Below are positions 1 through 11,632 of a DNA stretch of 64,000 nt, piece by piece. The notes beneath the pieces were generated by a model that was not told where the DNA came from, made no database searches, and saw nothing but the letters and a program-made list of their open reading frames with translations. Position 1 is the first letter of the stretch, and every line of letters starts with the position of its first letter. The DNA is from Tubiluchus corallicola (Eukaryota > Priapulida > Priapulimorpha > Priapulimorphida > Tubiluchidae), in contig JAQGDQ010000002.1 of assembly GCA_030141605.1 (NCBI GenBank), positions 2,767,001-2,831,000 on the forward strand, written 5' to 3'. The translations under genes were made by a program, and so were the position numbers.

Positions 1-195
1 AATCTAGTGCAAGTGCAATTTTCATATACAAAATTTCCTTTTAAAAGGGTGATGTGAAAAGAAAAATAATGTGAGCACACATCAGTGTCCATTGAAGCTC
101 TGCAATAGCTAATATAGTATAAATATCCAGTTTTTTGCCTATATGGAATTGATTATCGTTAACAGTGTGATTTTAATGTGATTTTAATATTTCAG

Positions 196-2779
196 GTGGG
201 CTGGAATTCTCAACCAACTCGTGCAGTGATATTCGAGGATTGTAAGGTGCCTGTAACAAATATAATTGGCAAGGAGGGTCAAGGATTTAGCATTGCCATG
301 CAAGGCCTTAACGGTGGACGAATCAATATTGGTAGTTTTCGAATTCCTTTTCACTAGGTTTAATTTGAGTTGCTTTGAATAAATAATGTGCCATCGAAGG
401 TTGTTTTCTATTTAATATTTTATTAGTTATTATGTTTTAAGTTATTAATAGACTGCAATTTTAAAGCAACTTCTAAACTTTTGTACAATTAGAATGTAAT
501 TTCAATTGTTTGATTGCATGATATAGCAACTAAAGATTGTCATAATAGTGCATGTTGTGTTAGTCTTTTTACAAGTTAAAAATGGTGAGGCTCAAGAATA
601 TTAAAATTAACTTTTTAGGCCCTTTAGAGTTTTTTCATTTGTACTTTTTATAACATTTCCTTTGCCTTCCGGCTAGCAAATTAGGCTCATTGGTGTAGTC
701 TTTTATGTCTCTACTTGTGCTTTAGAGATAGCTCATGCAGTTCAATGGCACTTGCATGTGCTCACTGTCATGGTTGGTTGACTGGAGTGCTGTTATAGAC
801 TTTCATTATTAACTAATATACCTATCTTTTTAAACCCACTGCACTCAATATTCAAGTGCTATGCCTTGTGTGTAAAGAATTGCAAAGCAAATATATGAAG
901 CCTCATATGAGAATCATAATAATGTTGTGTTTAACAGAAGTTAATTTGACAGAATTGCTAACTTTTTTTGTTTCCTCAAGCCTCCTGTTCACTCGGTGCA
1001 GCACAAGAATGCATGGAACTCGCTATTGACCATCTACATGTTAGGAAGCAGTTTGGAAAATCTTTATCTGAATTTCAGGTGTGTAACATTTGTTTTTCAT
1101 GACTTTTTCTTCATTCAGCTGTATTGTGTACATTGCTTGCATAATTTTGGTCATGTATTTCTGCTTTATTACAGTATTTACAGTTCAAACTGGCAGAAAT
1201 GGCATCATCTCTAGTCGCTTCTCGGTTAATGGTACGTAATGCAGCCAGAGCATTACAAGACAAGCGGTCAGATGCTGTTGCCCTCTGCTCGATGGCTAAA
1301 TACTTTGCTACTGAACAGTGCTTTCAAGTTAGTGTGGTTTTTATTAACCTGTTACAGTGTTTTGGATTTTTTTAATTCACCCACACTTCTGCCTTCTTTA
1401 AGTTCTAAGAATAGCTGTCCAGGAATTCACTTTTCCAGTCTAACAACAAATTATTTTTCTAAGCCATTTGTAAGTGTAATAATATAACAAAAAAATTGAC
1501 AAGAATTGTTGTGAAAATTGGAAATTTTTCTGTAAAATTTCCCCAGAAACTGCAGTCAGATAATCTGCCATTTCCATTGCACTGTAGCAGCGTCATTTAT
1601 TTTGGAAATAATAAAGCTATTAAAATTTGTTAATTTTAAGGAAATGTTTCTTAAAATAGTTAAGATTCTTTTATAAAATTTATAAACATATGTTACAGGT
1701 TGTTGATGAAGCATTACAAATGCATGGTGGTTATGGATACTTAAAGGACTATGCTGTGCAGCAGTTCATGCGTGACATTCGAGTCAATAGAATTTTAGAA
1801 GGTAGGGAATAATGTGTATGATCAATGCTGTCATGTTGCTATGTCATCTAGCAAGATAAAAGTGACAAATTATAGACTTTGCAACTTCGATTTGGGAGTG
1901 TGCCGCAGGTTGTAAGAATTTGTCCGACACATCGGTAACCAGGGGGGAGCGAGGGGGGCGCACGCCCCCCTTCTCAAAATTTGCGCCCCCCCCCCTGCAA
2001 AATCGGACAAATAATTTTTTTTGCAGTGAAAATTGCAGTTCGCATGTAATCATTTTCAATATGAATTAGAATTAGGTAAAAAAAATGTTTGGTAGGTTCA
2101 GTGTATTATTTTCTTAAAATTTGCGTGTGATAAATTACTGTAAATAACAATTTAGTTAGAGGCACATTAATAACATTAGGTTAACTGAGAGTTAATTTTC
2201 TCATTATTGCTTTGTCCGCTATGCCGTCCTACACGCGCTAATTATAGGCCTGCATGCAGTATAAAAGGGGTTAAAATTGGCTTAACCATTATTTAACCAC
2301 TTCGGATACCTCGTCCCCCCCCCAGAAAATTTTTGCGCCCCCCCCCCCCCCGTTTGCCACATCTAGTTCCGGCCCTGTCGGTAACTGGTGCAACATACTT
2401 CATTCTGAGCAACCTGTGAAGAGAACAAGCTTATAAAAGAGTTAGTCTTCCCAGTTTATTCGGGGCCTTTGTTGTAGCAACTTTTTCATTTAAGTTTTGT
2501 GCTAAATGGTTAAAGGACAAAGGTCTGTGACAAGGTTTGTAATAAAAAAGAAAAACTTTTTTCATAATGTGTCTTCATAATGTACCAATGTTTTGTTTCT
2601 CGTCCACAGATAAACTACTTGTGGAGTGGAGGTCACCTGCTTTACTTGATAGTCAAATAAAAAAATTATCCATTTTTCACTTTTTTGTCTATAATATAAA
2701 CTGTTTTTAATTTAATTTTTCAGGTACCAATGAAATTATGAAAATGATCATATCTAGAGATTTATTGAAGAAGCACTGA
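196..2779 (+). CDS. ACAD8: Isobutyryl-CoA dehydrogenase, mitochondrial (3' part of gene, five exons)
   Basis: Exons 196-331, 981-1078, 1175-1327, 1699-1801 and 2724-2779 join in one frame with good GT/AG borders and end in TGA. The product is the C-terminal ~180 residues of an acyl-CoA dehydrogenase; the N-terminal part lies left of the window. Seen: [54 protein letters not shown] and RILEGTNEIM. These match isobutyryl-CoA dehydrogenase better than short-chain or branched-chain relatives (from memory of the family). The Glu of ILEG(T/S)NE is the expected catalytic base; its flanking Gly codon is split by the last intron. Known role: FAD-dependent oxidation of isobutyryl-CoA to methacrylyl-CoA in mitochondrial valine breakdown. 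No clear AATAAA was seen after the stop. Intron 4 holds a hAT-like insertion. Confidence 0.93.
1940..2377. mobile_element. Short non-autonomous hAT-like element with perfect 8-bp target duplication
   Basis: Lies in the last ACAD8 intron. TCGGTAAC occurs directly on both sides (1932-1939 and 2378-2385). The ends are CAGGG... and ...CCCTG, as in hAT transposons. Inside are poly-C/poly-G tracts with subterminal GGGGGGCGCA-type blocks in opposite orientation (about 1955-1990 and 2318-2351). At 438 bp with no long ORF it cannot encode a transposase. Confidence 0.8.
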
Positions 2780-4656
2780 CGAGTCCACATTCTTTTTGCC
2801 ATTGGTGTTTTTATAGCAAGCCCTTGTAGTGAGTTTGTTCAAATTCTTCAATGAAGTTAGATTACTTAACTTAATTAGTGCTTGAGTTCTTTTTTTTAGG
2901 TTATCTAATTTGCATTCAACTAAATTATGCCTTTTTGAGAACAGTATTTCAAACTTTTTTGATGTGAAATGTTCCGAAATAGTGTTCTTAGTTTTGACGG
3001 TGCTGTGCAAACCAAAGTTACATTGAAGCGGTTATCTTATTAGTAAATTTTGCCTGATATGCTCTACCAGTCACAGCACTGAAGGCAATATCTTATTATG
3101 CTCAGTTCACCTATTACTGACACATAAAGAAAATTTTTGTTATTCTAGTAAAACAAGTAATCTCTGTCATAATGTATGTAGTGTGTAAAATGTTCTACAA
3201 GATCTGAAATCCTGACATTTGTAATTAATGGTTAATACCATTTGACAAGAGAAAAAGATCTGTACAGCAATATAGGGAAAATAATTTAATTTCATGTGCC
3301 AGCCAGTATTTGACAGTTACCAATGAAGTTAACTGAAATTTTGTGTACTGTTAGTGTTTTAGCACTGATATTAACGAAAATTTAAGTAATGGTAAGTTAG
3401 TGATAGGCTGATAAGTAGGGAAACAGTTTGAGTTAACAGATAAATTGCACGTTTAAACCAAGCTTGTCAACTCGAAAACGTATTGCTCTCACTTTTAGTA
3501 GGTTTCAATATTGTTACAACCCATAACCAATAACTAATTGTTTGATTCTTTCCTGATGGGTGCGCCTGTCATTTTGATGGGATAAGTAAAAACTGTGTTG
3601 TCTTAATTTCCTGCCTTTCAAGTGCAAAGGCTTGTATGTAGTGTGCTTGTAAATGCACACTTAAAATGGTAATAAGGTACTATTTGCAAATAACACATGT
3701 GTACTTGCATAGCAAAATCGTCCATAAGTAGGCAATTAAGCTTTTCTAGCTATTCACACATCCTGAATCTCCAGTTCATAAGGATCATTTTGATACCAAG
3801 CTCTTTGCTCTATGTTGTTTCTAAGCTGAGATAATCCACATTGAAGTTGAAATGTATGCTATGCACTGAAAAACAATCTTGAGTAAATCGCTATTAAAGT
3901 CAGCCATTGTTTTTTGTCGCATCTCTACAAAACACTTAGCAACTGTACGAAAGTGTGCATTTGCAAGAACACATTGAAGTTATGTTTATATCTAGTAGAT
4001 GGTTTTTTCTGACGAAAATCTGGTCTTGTCAACAGAAAAAACCCGAAGCAAAATGAATGCTTCCACGAGCTACTATCAGAGTTTGAAACAAGTTTTTCAC
4101 AATTGCAGTACTAGTTTCCATTCAGAAAAGTAGGCATGGAGTTATAAAATTAAATTGTTAGTATTTTTTGGACATTTTCTTGATAATTTCATGCTAGAAT
4201 ATAAAAGTCCAATATATTTACCGTTTGTTTTTCTAAAACACAAAAAATTCACATCTAAAAAATGTTTTAGTGCATTTTTCTTTGAAGCATCATAACGTAG
4301 TTTTACTATGCCGACTTATGGATGGTTTTGGTTTGCAAGCACACATATAAATGCTGCAAGAGATGTAGATTGTATACGTAGAAACATAATATTTCGACTC
4401 CTATAATGGGAGTCATCATCAGCTGTTGATAACAAGAGCTTTTAAAAAATAGAACACGTATTTTTGAATATAGTTATGATGATATTCAAGCAAAGCTTCC
4501 ATTCAAGCAATATTTAATGATTTAAATGCGTTAAAGCTGTGTAGATGTATTTACAGCAGCAAGATAGTAAGCATGGTTAAATATAGACCAATGCATATAT
4601 AACATGCGTTCACAAAGTTATAATTGCTCCTGGCTGTTGATTTCTAGATGAAAGTT

Positions 4657-5460
4657 CGAGGCCGGCTCTAGGTAGTTTGGCATCCTAGACAAAAATTAAA
4701 TTTTTGTTGCATGTAATATAATGATACCCATGTGTTTGGCTTATACTTGTGTTATAGTTAATAACACCTATGTATTTTTAGCTTATGTTGATTGAATTTT
4801 AAATTGAATTGATGACCCCATTGACTTACATCTGTAGGAGCAATTATAATGTCTGCAATTTCCACTGCACACTCTTCATGTTCATGCTCTTGGATTTTCT
4901 TTGAGTCGTTTTATATGAAAATTTCTGAAACCCTAACTTCTCTTTTTCATGTACATCCATTTCATTAGTTTTGTAATCTTTATAACCATAATTCTAGTCT
5001 GGTTGCAAAATACTTGGCGAATCTTTTTACTGTTCAGTACCTACCAGTTTGTTTATCTCGTTTCTTGTATTATGTTCCTAAAGGCTTTGATTTCTTATAA
5101 ACTGATGCGCGAGAATTATATAAATGCTATTGCAATAACCTTTTATTATTAGAAGAAGCCAGCTGCTAGTATCAACGGTTACTTAGCTGTGTTACTGTAT
5201 GCATATCGCACAAAATATGGGCAAAAGCAACACATCACTAGTGTATGCCTAAAGTGGATAATTTTAGAAGAAGTGTTTTTTGCGGGACAACAGCTCCATG
5301 TTAACATGGACAAATCATACATTTTGGCATGGAAATAATGCTAGAAACTTAAAGTGTTGTTCGGTTAAGCAATCACACATATGCTTCGTTATTATTATTT
5401 TTGCCAACTTAAAAATTAAACAATTACTGTTTTGGCGCCCTGGATAACTGCCTAGTTTGC
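4657..5460. mobile_element. Decayed hAT-like element
   Basis: The left end reads GAGGCCGGCTCTAGGTAGTT and the right end, reverse-complemented, reads CTAGGCAGTTATCCAGGGCG. Both resemble the CAGGGCCGGCTCTAGGCAGTT terminal repeat common in hAT elements. The outermost bases at the right are eroded and no target duplication could be made out. No transposase ORF remains. Confidence 0.5.
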
Positions 5461-6291
5461 ATGAAGGTGTTTCAAGTGTTTTTTTGCAGCACTGTCGACA
5501 GATGCAAAGACGTCTTTGCAGACTACGGATGTACAAGAAATGGCATTATAGCTTTCCTGTCGGTGACATATGCGTACGAAAAAATTGCGCATTTTTTGGT
5601 AACTGTGCTTGATTATATTTCGTTAACTTATTATAAATTATTTTGGTTACACAAATAAATACCAGTATACTGATGTCTGACAGACAGTTTTATCAGAAAA
5701 GCTGAAAATTGGAACAATGGTGCTAGGTTGTAGCTGATGATTCAGAGAAATGATAGTTGTCAAATCACACGTGTCAGTTTGACAGAGGTCCAAGTATGTT
5801 ACATTCACATGGTTAGGCTAATATTAGTTTTACTTAAAATCTAACTTCTTGGTATTTCGATAAAGGAAAGTTTTCCGTTTTTTAATTAATGGTAATTAGG
5901 AGGTAGGCAATCATGTTAGAGTGGTAGATAAATTGTTATAGTTGATTACTGATGTTTGATTTTCATGTGTTTGTAAATACCTAGATAACAGATAAGCAAT
6001 TTGCATAAAATTATTGAAATAGAAAACCATGTTCACCGTGATCAGTTACACAAACAAATGTTGATTTTTCTTTTCTGGTGATTTTGTAATTCACACAATT
6101 GTAAACATGCCGGTGTAAGTTTTATCCACAAGTATAAAAAAATCACAGAAAAATTTTAACTGAACTTCCGTGATGAGTAAGACAACATACATACATGTGT
6201 ACATTTAATGAAAGTCATATTACTGCCTTATGTATGAACAAACAATTACATAGGTAGTATGTTTACAAGCTCCTTTGTTATTTTATTGTCG

Positions 6292-6297
6292 TCTCAT
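6292..6297 (-). terminator. Possible polyadenylation signal of the LRR gene
   Basis: AATAAA on the minus strand about 180 bases past the LRR stop. It is position-plausible only; single hexamers are frequent in AT-rich DNA. Confidence 0.3.
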
Positions 6298-6476
6298 CTG
6301 CTTAAGTAAGAATTCAAAATTTTTAAAAACGTTTAGAAAAATTGAAATAAAAAAGGAAAGACTCCATCATTTTAGAAATACTCAGAAACAACTTAATTTT
6401 ATAAGGATAATTGAAACATTGTGAAGTATAGCAAACGTCTTACACTACACTATTTCAGTGACTTTCATAGTATTTT

Positions 6477-9400
6477 TCAGTAATTTCCATTTTCGTTAGT
6501 CCTGTGTCTCCTTGCTTGTGTGAAGTAGGCATATATTAAACCTAGTTTTGAAGCCACATAATTCCAGACTAAAGATTCAGGGTCTATAGATTCAGCATGC
6601 TCTAAAGATGAAACGCTTGATGATGCAGTTGGGCACATGATGTCTTCTGGTTTTAATTCATTCACACCAATTCCGTAGAGATGCTCGGGTTGTGAGCAGG
6701 TACCCCAAACATAAGGTTTTTCAACTGCATTGGCTATCCATTTCAGGTTGCATGTACAGCGTAGATTATTACCTAAAAATAAATAATGAATTGTAGTAAT
6801 GAATTATCTAGAATATAATTTGACAAAAAACCAATAGTTTCAATAAAGTGCCGGAAAAACAGCTTTTGTTTGCAAATTGATTAAAATAATTTTTTGCCAT
6901 AAAATCAAAATTGTCTTTACATAGTTTTGACTTTAAGTTTTGCACAGTTGAATCAGAGTGTTTGTTACTGCGCTACATTTGTAATAATTTTTGACAGCAC
7001 AAAAAAATCACAGCAATGCTAAATTTTCCAGTATGTGTTGCAGACTGCAGAGGCACTTGTTGAAGACTGAAAGAAGCTTGTAGTTACTGATTGTCTTGCC
7101 TCTTGTACATTTGAATTGCACCACTGTCTGCATTTGAAAATAACCTCTATAAACAATACAGCCGTCACGTGTGACAAAAAGACAAGCTTGTGTTATTATC
7201 TATCAGGGCCAGTTTTAAGCCAATAAGGCTGATTTGTTCAAACTGGGCCTCGCTCCAACAGGGGGCTCCGTACACATGGTCAAGTGGAGGACACTATGAT
7301 GAATTTATGATGCTATGGGTGTTCAATGTGCATGAAGTTTCTTAATACTGCAAAGGCAGTGAAACTATTCAATCTGTCCTCGTATATCTATGTTTCATGT
7401 TTTTTGCTGATCGTTTGTTTATTTCTTTTGTAATTTCAGTTTATCGTCGCAATTTATGCTATATGCATTAGTTAGATCATCATTGGATTTTAATTTCACT
7501 AGTTTGTGGCCGATATTTAAACCCTCAACAACAATTTCACAAGAGAGACCAAATAATTTGGTGATGCTATCTGTAGAAGTTGACTTTAAAAAAAACCCAT
7601 GGACTTTGAAATGATTACGAAAGATTTCTAGGACAAAAAAGTCAGAAAAGTCTGTTTTTAGAAGACTTATGCGCAAACAGTATGTCAGTAATTATCTTGA
7701 CTTGTTGTTAGACATTAAAACTTTCACATGGGCTTTTGACTTTTAGTACCTCAACGCTTTTTGGCTGAGACTGGCATACTGCATGAAGCGTAAAACACCA
7801 CTCTTCAGCTTTTAGCGTAGACGGCCCCAATAACAATTTTCTAATTAGGCCCAGCACTTCCTAGCGCCGGCCCTGTCCATAATATAGGAATTTACTCTTA
7901 TTTCTCCGAAGGTATGCATGAACATGGAATTTATAAACTTTGTACATACCTTCTAAGCGGATGATCATTCCAGAGATGTCAGCAAATGATCTGCTTGAAA
8001 GCCATTCAATGTGATTATCTCTTAAATCCACAATTCGTAGCTTGGTCAAATTGCTGAATGCTATGTTTCCAACATATCCGAGATCATTCCTGTACAATCA
8101 ATATAACAGACTCGTTAAGGCAGCACACCCCAGCCACGTGGCAGACAACCATACCCACATGGAGTCATCAGGTGGAATTTGACCAAGATTCGCCTTTCAG
8201 TCTCTTTTCTCACTCTCAAACCCATTCAAGCAGGGCCAGGTGCACAGTTTCGCTATAGTGACAACAAAACGAAAGCTGAGCATCTCTCCCAACACAACCC
8301 TTTCAAACTTATTCACCACATATCAAGAGACAAATTAAAAAAGAGAGCTTAGCTTCCTTTAAGCTATCCTTAAAGAGACTACCCTTTTCTGCTCCAAGTA
8401 ATATTTCCCAAGCATCCACGTAATATGCCATAAGTGTATATACAAGCTGCATGAACTTCTAGCATAACCCATGTGGTGGTAAGCGAACAATTATCCATCA
8501 ACGCTAAGAACACAAGTACTGTATAGTGTTGACTAATGTTGCTACTATTCTTTTCTGTTGGTAAGAGACAGTACAAAGATGCACTTCATAAACCAGAGGT
8601 TATAGTTAGGAAGTCAAGCATCATTGGCACTGAGTTTTGCCCACATGGTAGTGATCGGACAAATATTTGATTATAATTTTAATTATAATTCCGAAGTTAA
8701 AACAAGATGAAAATAAAAGTACACAACTAAGAATAAATGTGTGTAAAATGTCAAATACATAAATCAGTAAGGTAATAAATAAATGAAATGCTAAAAATAA
8801 TGAAAAGAGAAAAAGTATTGCAAACATAAATTTGAAACATAACTGCAGTGTACTTGTGCTACTACGTATCTTAAAGTGCCACTTTTTACCAATAGTCTGT
8901 AATATATAAAATTGCTAAGGTGCAAGAACCAGTTTTTATTACCGGCACTTATACATGAATTTGCTTTACAATTCATAGGTCTGCGACTAAGTAATGATCA
9001 CTTAGTCATCATTTGTATATTTGTCTGTAGTCATCACTTGTATATTTGACTGGCAGCATTTCTTCATTTGAAATTTCACAAAGTTAATGAAAAATATACC
9101 TTTTTAATGCTAACTCTGTCATTGCTTCTGTAAAGGACTGTAGAGCACTATCGGCAAGTGAAGAAATGTTATTGTAATTAAGATGAAGAATTCTCAGTTT
9201 CGGCATGAGAGGTACTGTGGTCTTGTTGAAAGTTTGGAAACTGTTACCATCGAGATACAGATATTGTAAATTTAGCACTTGTTTTCCACCGCTTGTAGTT
9301 TGAATACTGCCTTCTCGTAGCTCATATTTTTTGCTTATTGATCTATCAGTCCATTCTACTAGTGCATCTTCAAAGTATGAGATAAAATTATTAGAGAGAT

Positions 9401-10703
9401 CAAGAACATGTAAATTTTTCATTTTGGTCAGTGACGATGTGATTTCAATTGAATTGTTTTGAAGCAATAGCAGTTTAAGTTTCTTATTTCTTCTAAATGC
9501 ATATATGTTGATTTTGCTGATACGGTTATTTGAAATATCTAATGATTCTAATGCATGTGCATTGTCAGTCAACTTGGTATTTACTTCAGAAATTAAATTT
9601 CTGTCAAGTCGAAGGTGACGAAGTGACTGTGGCCACGTGCCATTCTGTGATATATTTCTTATTTTGTTTTTAGTTAGTATTATTTCTCTTAGTACACTTT
9701 TTTCAGAAAACCAATTGTCAACTGTTTCTATTTTATTCACTGCAAGGTCAATAGTTTTAAGTGATGTCCAGTTAGCATACGTCTTAGGTGCAATGTACTT
9801 TAACTCATTATTAGACATATAAACAACTCTGATAGATTTAGTGCTTAAGCCAGTCAATGCATCTGCAGCAAAACTACTGATCTTGTTATGAGCTAAGTTT
9901 AGAATTTTGAGATTTGGCAGATCCTGAAAGCACTTTGGTGGTATGGTTTCAATTTCATTTCCATCTAACCATATCTCTTGCAGATTTATCAGTCCAGTAA
10001 ATGGACATGTTATTGATGCGATTTTATTTGTACTCAAAACAAGTCGGCGCAGTTCCGTCATTTCACTAAACGTTCCTCCATCAATGCTGTCAACTAGACC
10101 TCCAGTTAAGTAAAATACCTGCAGGTTTCTAGATGGCACATTGCCTATTTCTCTAATAGGATTTTCTACAAGAGTTAAGCTTGCAAGCTTTGTGAAGCCA
10201 AACAGAAAGGGCATTTCTTCTATTTTATTGCTCTGAATCTCAAGCAGTTCCAAAGAATCCTTAAGAGCTGAAAGAGTGCCAGGTGCAATATATTGCAGCT
10301 GGAGGTGATGAAGGTAAAGTCGACGAACAGTGACATTTCTTAGGGCTGCTTCACCTAGCTGAGTCACCAAACTGTCCGTTATGTATAGTGAATCGATTGT
10401 AACATTTGAGAATTTGGAGTCTAGGATCCTCAACATATGTCCTGGTTCTCTACTGTTACACTCGACCCATAATTCTTCTTTTGTTGTTATGTGGCATGTG
10501 CATGGCATAGTATTTTCTGCTAATGGACACCACTGCAATTGAAGTTCAACTGTTTTCTCTAATAGTTGTTTATCTGTGTGTTCACATATCCACGTTGCTG
10601 TTGCATGCTTGCCACTAACTCTAGAACATGAGGTGATCGAATTTTGATTCAAAACTAGCATCAGTAACACTGTAAGTGCTCTGCACCTCTTCGGGTTGCT
10701 CAT
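6477..10703 (-). CDS. Secreted leucine-rich-repeat protein (679 aa, three exons)
   Basis: Minus-strand exons 10703-9100, 8089-7950 and 6772-6477 join in phase (AG|G, then G|GT) and give 679 residues. ATG at 10703 precedes a hydrophobic signal peptide (residues ~8-25). A short cysteine block, WCP...CTC...VEC (C59, C68, C70, C82), acts as an LRR N-cap. About 20 LRRs follow (LxxLxLxxNxI type) from ~95 to 580. The last exon encodes a typical LRR C-cap (GNNLRCTCNLKW, C587/C589/C607/C628) and a hydrophilic tail with no membrane segment. The CP-x-CTC N-cap resembles the arthropod family that includes the non-catalytic subunit of Oplophorus luciferase; that assignment is from memory. Likely extracellular adhesion or binding protein; ligand unknown. 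The longest single ORF alone would miss the C-cap. Confidence 0.85.
7204..7875. mobile_element. hAT-like element in intron 2 of the LRR gene
   Basis: Starts CAGGGCCAGTTTTAAG and ends ...CTAGCGCCGGCCCTG, giving inverted CAGGGCC ends. The flanking octamers (TTATCTAT and TCCATAAT) do not match, so the insertion is old or the borders are off. A minus-strand 85-codon ORF (7676-7419) inside may be a transposase scrap, but no diagnostic motif was seen. The right end stops only 74 bases from the exon starting at 7950. Confidence 0.6.
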
Positions 10704-11632
10704 TCTGCAGGCTGTTAATTTTTAAAGATGTCGCTTATACCAAAAGTGCTAATTTCAATACACTTAACTCTTGTTCTTTGTCATTTCAACAATGACACGT
10801 TCTGGTCATCTTATCACATTATCTACTCTCTAACGTTCACCGGGAATTGTAGTAGGTTCACACACTAACACTGCTCAACATAAACAGTAAGCTGCTTACA
10901 GTTAGTCGTTTTATTGTACAGATTTATCTGTCAATAAGAATGTGATCTTTGGCTGTTCAGTCTGACTTGTTATTATAAGAAGTCAATATAGTAGATATTA
11001 ACATATCAAGTAAGCAGATTTATTTACACAAAAACAAAACTACATTTATCTACTGTCTGTTACTGTCTGATCAATCTTATGTGTATTTATATACATGCTA
11101 AGTATATAACAGGCAAAACAACAAATTTGTAGGTTAAAGCTAAGGACAGTTCATTTATTTCTGCATCTTGAACTTAAAAATGAGTATGTTTCAACTATTA
11201 TTGCCTGGGTTACTGTTTTTTTACCTAAATTCTTAGTTATGAACCTTTCTTTTTGTGCTATAATGTTTGCAGAACAGATATGATGTTATTACACTCTTCT
11301 ACCATGCATTTCCTTTTTTCTAGGATGTTTTCTGTATGGTCTACTTAAATCCTAGGTAGTTTGAAAAAAATCGATAGTTGAAATAATGCTAGTCAGTGCT
11401 CACTTTCTTGCTTGATTAAATGAGCCAGGCTAATCAAGTATCAGTTTCCTTTTTAGGAAACTTTCTAAGAATTCTACACAAGGCAAAGCTGTCAATAAAA
11501 CTATACAACATGTGTAAACAGAGTCTATTTATTACTGATTTGTAACAAATGAGATCTTATATTCTTATGTTTTTACAGCCTTAACAAACTAATAAAAGTA
11601 TTTTAGTGTTTGGTATTTAAAGACTGAAACTA
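10704..11632. other. Spacer between LRR gene and gustatory-like gene (both minus strand)
   Basis: Expected to hold the LRR promoter and the 3' UTR of the upstream 7TM gene. No coding exon seen. AATAAA on the minus strand at 11533-11528 lies about 100 bases past the 7TM stop and is a reasonable polyadenylation signal. Confidence 0.5.
11528..11533 (-). terminator. Polyadenylation signal of the gustatory-receptor-like gene
   Basis: AATAAA on the minus strand, about 100 bases downstream of the stop codon of the 7TM ORF. Confidence 0.45.

Larger units (their letters stand above)
2780..6476. other. Intergenic stretch between convergent ACAD8 and LRR gene
   Basis: No conserved coding exon recognised on either strand; the short ORFs here show no splice-supported extension or known motif. 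It contains the ACAD8 3' UTR at the left, a hAT-like relic (about 4657-5460), and otherwise AT-rich sequence. TTTATT at 6292-6297 is a possible minus-strand polyadenylation signal for the LRR gene. Confidence 0.5.
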
